From the NCBI GenBank assembly GCA_009711785.1, contig VENA01000058.1:32724-96723 (forward strand): a DNA stretch of 64,000 nucleotides. The letters are read 5' to 3'. The stretch comes from Bacillota bacterium. Its GTDB lineage: Bacteria > Bacillota > Clostridia > Tissierellales > MES13. Under the pieces are notes generated by a model that did not search any database, had not been told where the DNA came from, and saw nothing but the letters and a program-made list of their open reading frames with translations. Both the position numbers and the translations under genes were made by a program. How positions within the stretch are numbered: the stretch's first letter is position 1; each line of letters begins with the position of its first letter. Positions 63,285-64,000 of the stretch are shown one piece after another.

Positions 63285-64000
63285 CTTCTTAACAACTACA
63301 TCTTCTTTTAACATAGACCAAATTTCTTCATCCTCCATACCTAATCTCCAAAGTGCTATACCTTTTATTCCTAATTTCCATGCCAGTTGTATTTTTGCAT
63401 ATATACTTTCTGCATTTTCAAACCAAACCTCATGTTCATTTCCCTCTTCATCTACATAAGAAAAGGTTGGAGTTTTAGTTTCTTCATCAAATATAACTTC
63501 CTTATCATACTTCTTAGCTAAATCCATTGCTCCTTGATATGTTACATATGTGTTTTTTCCAGTTGTTAGATTAAAATCAAATCCAAATACACTTACTGCT
63601 GCTACTACTTTTTCTCTTGGCATTTTAGTTATTGTATATTTTAAAACTCTTTCCATCCATCCTATGGAAACTACAGGCCCTGGGCCACTTCCAGGCCAAC
63701 CATGTTCATTATAAAGCATTACCACAAATTCATCTACAGCTTTACCTATAGCATCATAATTAAATGGGTCTGAAAATGGATTGAATGGTTCATCACTTAC
63801 CCTTGAAGGTACTGAAGCTGAAAGGATATATCCTTTCTTATCTAAAGCTTCTCCTAACTCTTTATAAAATAATGAAAGATTTTCACTATCTTCAATAAAC
63901 ACATCTTCTATATCAATGTTAATACCATCATAGTTATACTTTTCTATAAGCTCTATTATATTTAGTATTAAAGCTGTTCGATTTTCTTTAGATGAAACCA
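63279..64000 (-). CDS. GH18-family glycoside hydrolase, 5' part outside the window
   Basis: The frame is open to the window edge, so about 240 C-terminal residues are seen. The catalytic motif YDGINIDIED (DGxxxDxE) is complete near the cut end. SASVPSRVSD, VVMLYNEHGWPGSGPGPV and the C-terminal GIKGIALWRLGMEDEEIW follow. This is the GH18 type found in clostridial cortex- or peptidoglycan-associated hydrolases (YaaH/YdhD-like), usually with LysM or CuAO domains before it. The start, signal and any N-terminal domains lie beyond 64000. Confidence 0.85.
   Translation of the reverse strand, partial: VSSKENRTALILNIIELIEKYNYDGINIDIEDVFIEDSENLSLFYKELGEALDKKGYILSASVPSRVSDEPFNPFSDPFNYDAIGKAVDEFVVMLYNEHGWPGSGPGPVVSIGWMERVLKYTITKMPREKVVAAVSVFGFDFNLTTGKNTYVTYQGAMDLAKKYDKEVIFDEETKTPTFSYVDEEGNEHEVWFENAESIYAKIQLAWKLGIKGIALWRLGMEDEEIWSMLKEDVVVKKF

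Noticed and set aside
1..64000. CRISPR array, tRNA or rRNA genes, prophage or plasmid genes
   Set aside because: No regularly spaced repeats, cloverleaf sequences, rRNA-like stretches or phage structural genes were noticed on either strand.

Overview
The window reads as chromosomal DNA of an anaerobic, low-GC (about 30% by eye) member of the Firmicutes, most likely Clostridia or Tissierellia. The evidence is: A/T-rich codon use, strong GGAGG ribosome binding sites, frequent GTG and TTG starts, compact Rho-independent terminators after almost every unit, two T-box leaders, superoxide reductase instead of superoxide dismutase, a butyrate-type crt-hbd-thl cluster, an electron-confurcating lactate dehydrogenase operon, a sigma-54 activator and clostridial-style orphan histidine kinases. 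Nearly all genes are on the minus strand. No rRNA, tRNA, CRISPR array, prophage or plasmid gene was seen.

Layout (minus strand unless noted). 1-3.1 kb: start of a membrane protein cut by the window edge, then crt-hbd-thl. 3.3-9.4 kb: HAD nucleotidase, zinc-dependent phospholipase C family protein, copper-amine-oxidase-like/GH18-like exported protein, NSS amino-acid transporter with its 30-residue MetS subunit, nitroreductase (plus). 9.5-17.1 kb: HD-GYP protein, pgi, the de novo NAD operon nadA-nadB-nadC (nadB carries a one-base homopolymer frameshift), NAD(P)H/FAD oxidoreductase. 17.2-21.9 kb: DUF3267-like metalloprotease, PAS-PP2C phosphatase, feoA-feoB-FeoB-associated peptide with a PadR regulator. 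22-31 kb: two uncharacterised plus-strand genes, cupin, MATE pump, lipoprotein, THUMP methyltransferase, superoxide reductase, DUF881 protein, T-box-tyrS, small membrane protein. 31-36.9 kb: Nudix hydrolase, PAS histidine kinase, a decayed IS200/IS605 element (truncated tnpA, frameshifted tnpB, probable omega-RNA region) whose left end abuts the truncated 3' side of a class V aminotransferase pseudogene, and a peroxiredoxin.

37-45.8 kb: iadA, a sigma-54 activator and a YfcC transporter, with -24/-12 promoters in front of iadA and the transporter; then a GDT1-type cation transporter with a cysteine-containing tail, a second PAS histidine kinase, and GNAT. 45.9-52.9 kb: VOC protein, T-box-ileS, two HAD phosphatases, EamA transporter, UspA (plus), hypothetical. 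53-60.4 kb: lactate module lctP-lctD-etfA-etfB-larA with a FadR-type GntR repressor and three TGGTNNNACCA operators. 60.6-64 kb: small plus-strand protein, ABC exporter pair, and a GH18 gene cut by the window edge.

Working together: lactate is racemised (LarA), imported (LctP) and oxidised by LctD/EtfAB; acetyl-CoA units can pass through Thl-Hbd-Crt toward butyryl-CoA; Fur-family boxes sharing an 18-base identity lie before feoA and the peroxiredoxin, suggesting iron and peroxide control; isoaspartyl dipeptide use is probably controlled by the sigma-54 activator. I saw no clearly new multi-gene defence or metabolic system. The items most worth following are the sigma-54 isoaspartyl-peptide unit with its winged-helix-type activator, the 40-bp palindrome before padR, the nadB frameshift, the conserved C-terminal tail shared by the two kinases, and the cysteine tail of the GDT1 transporter.
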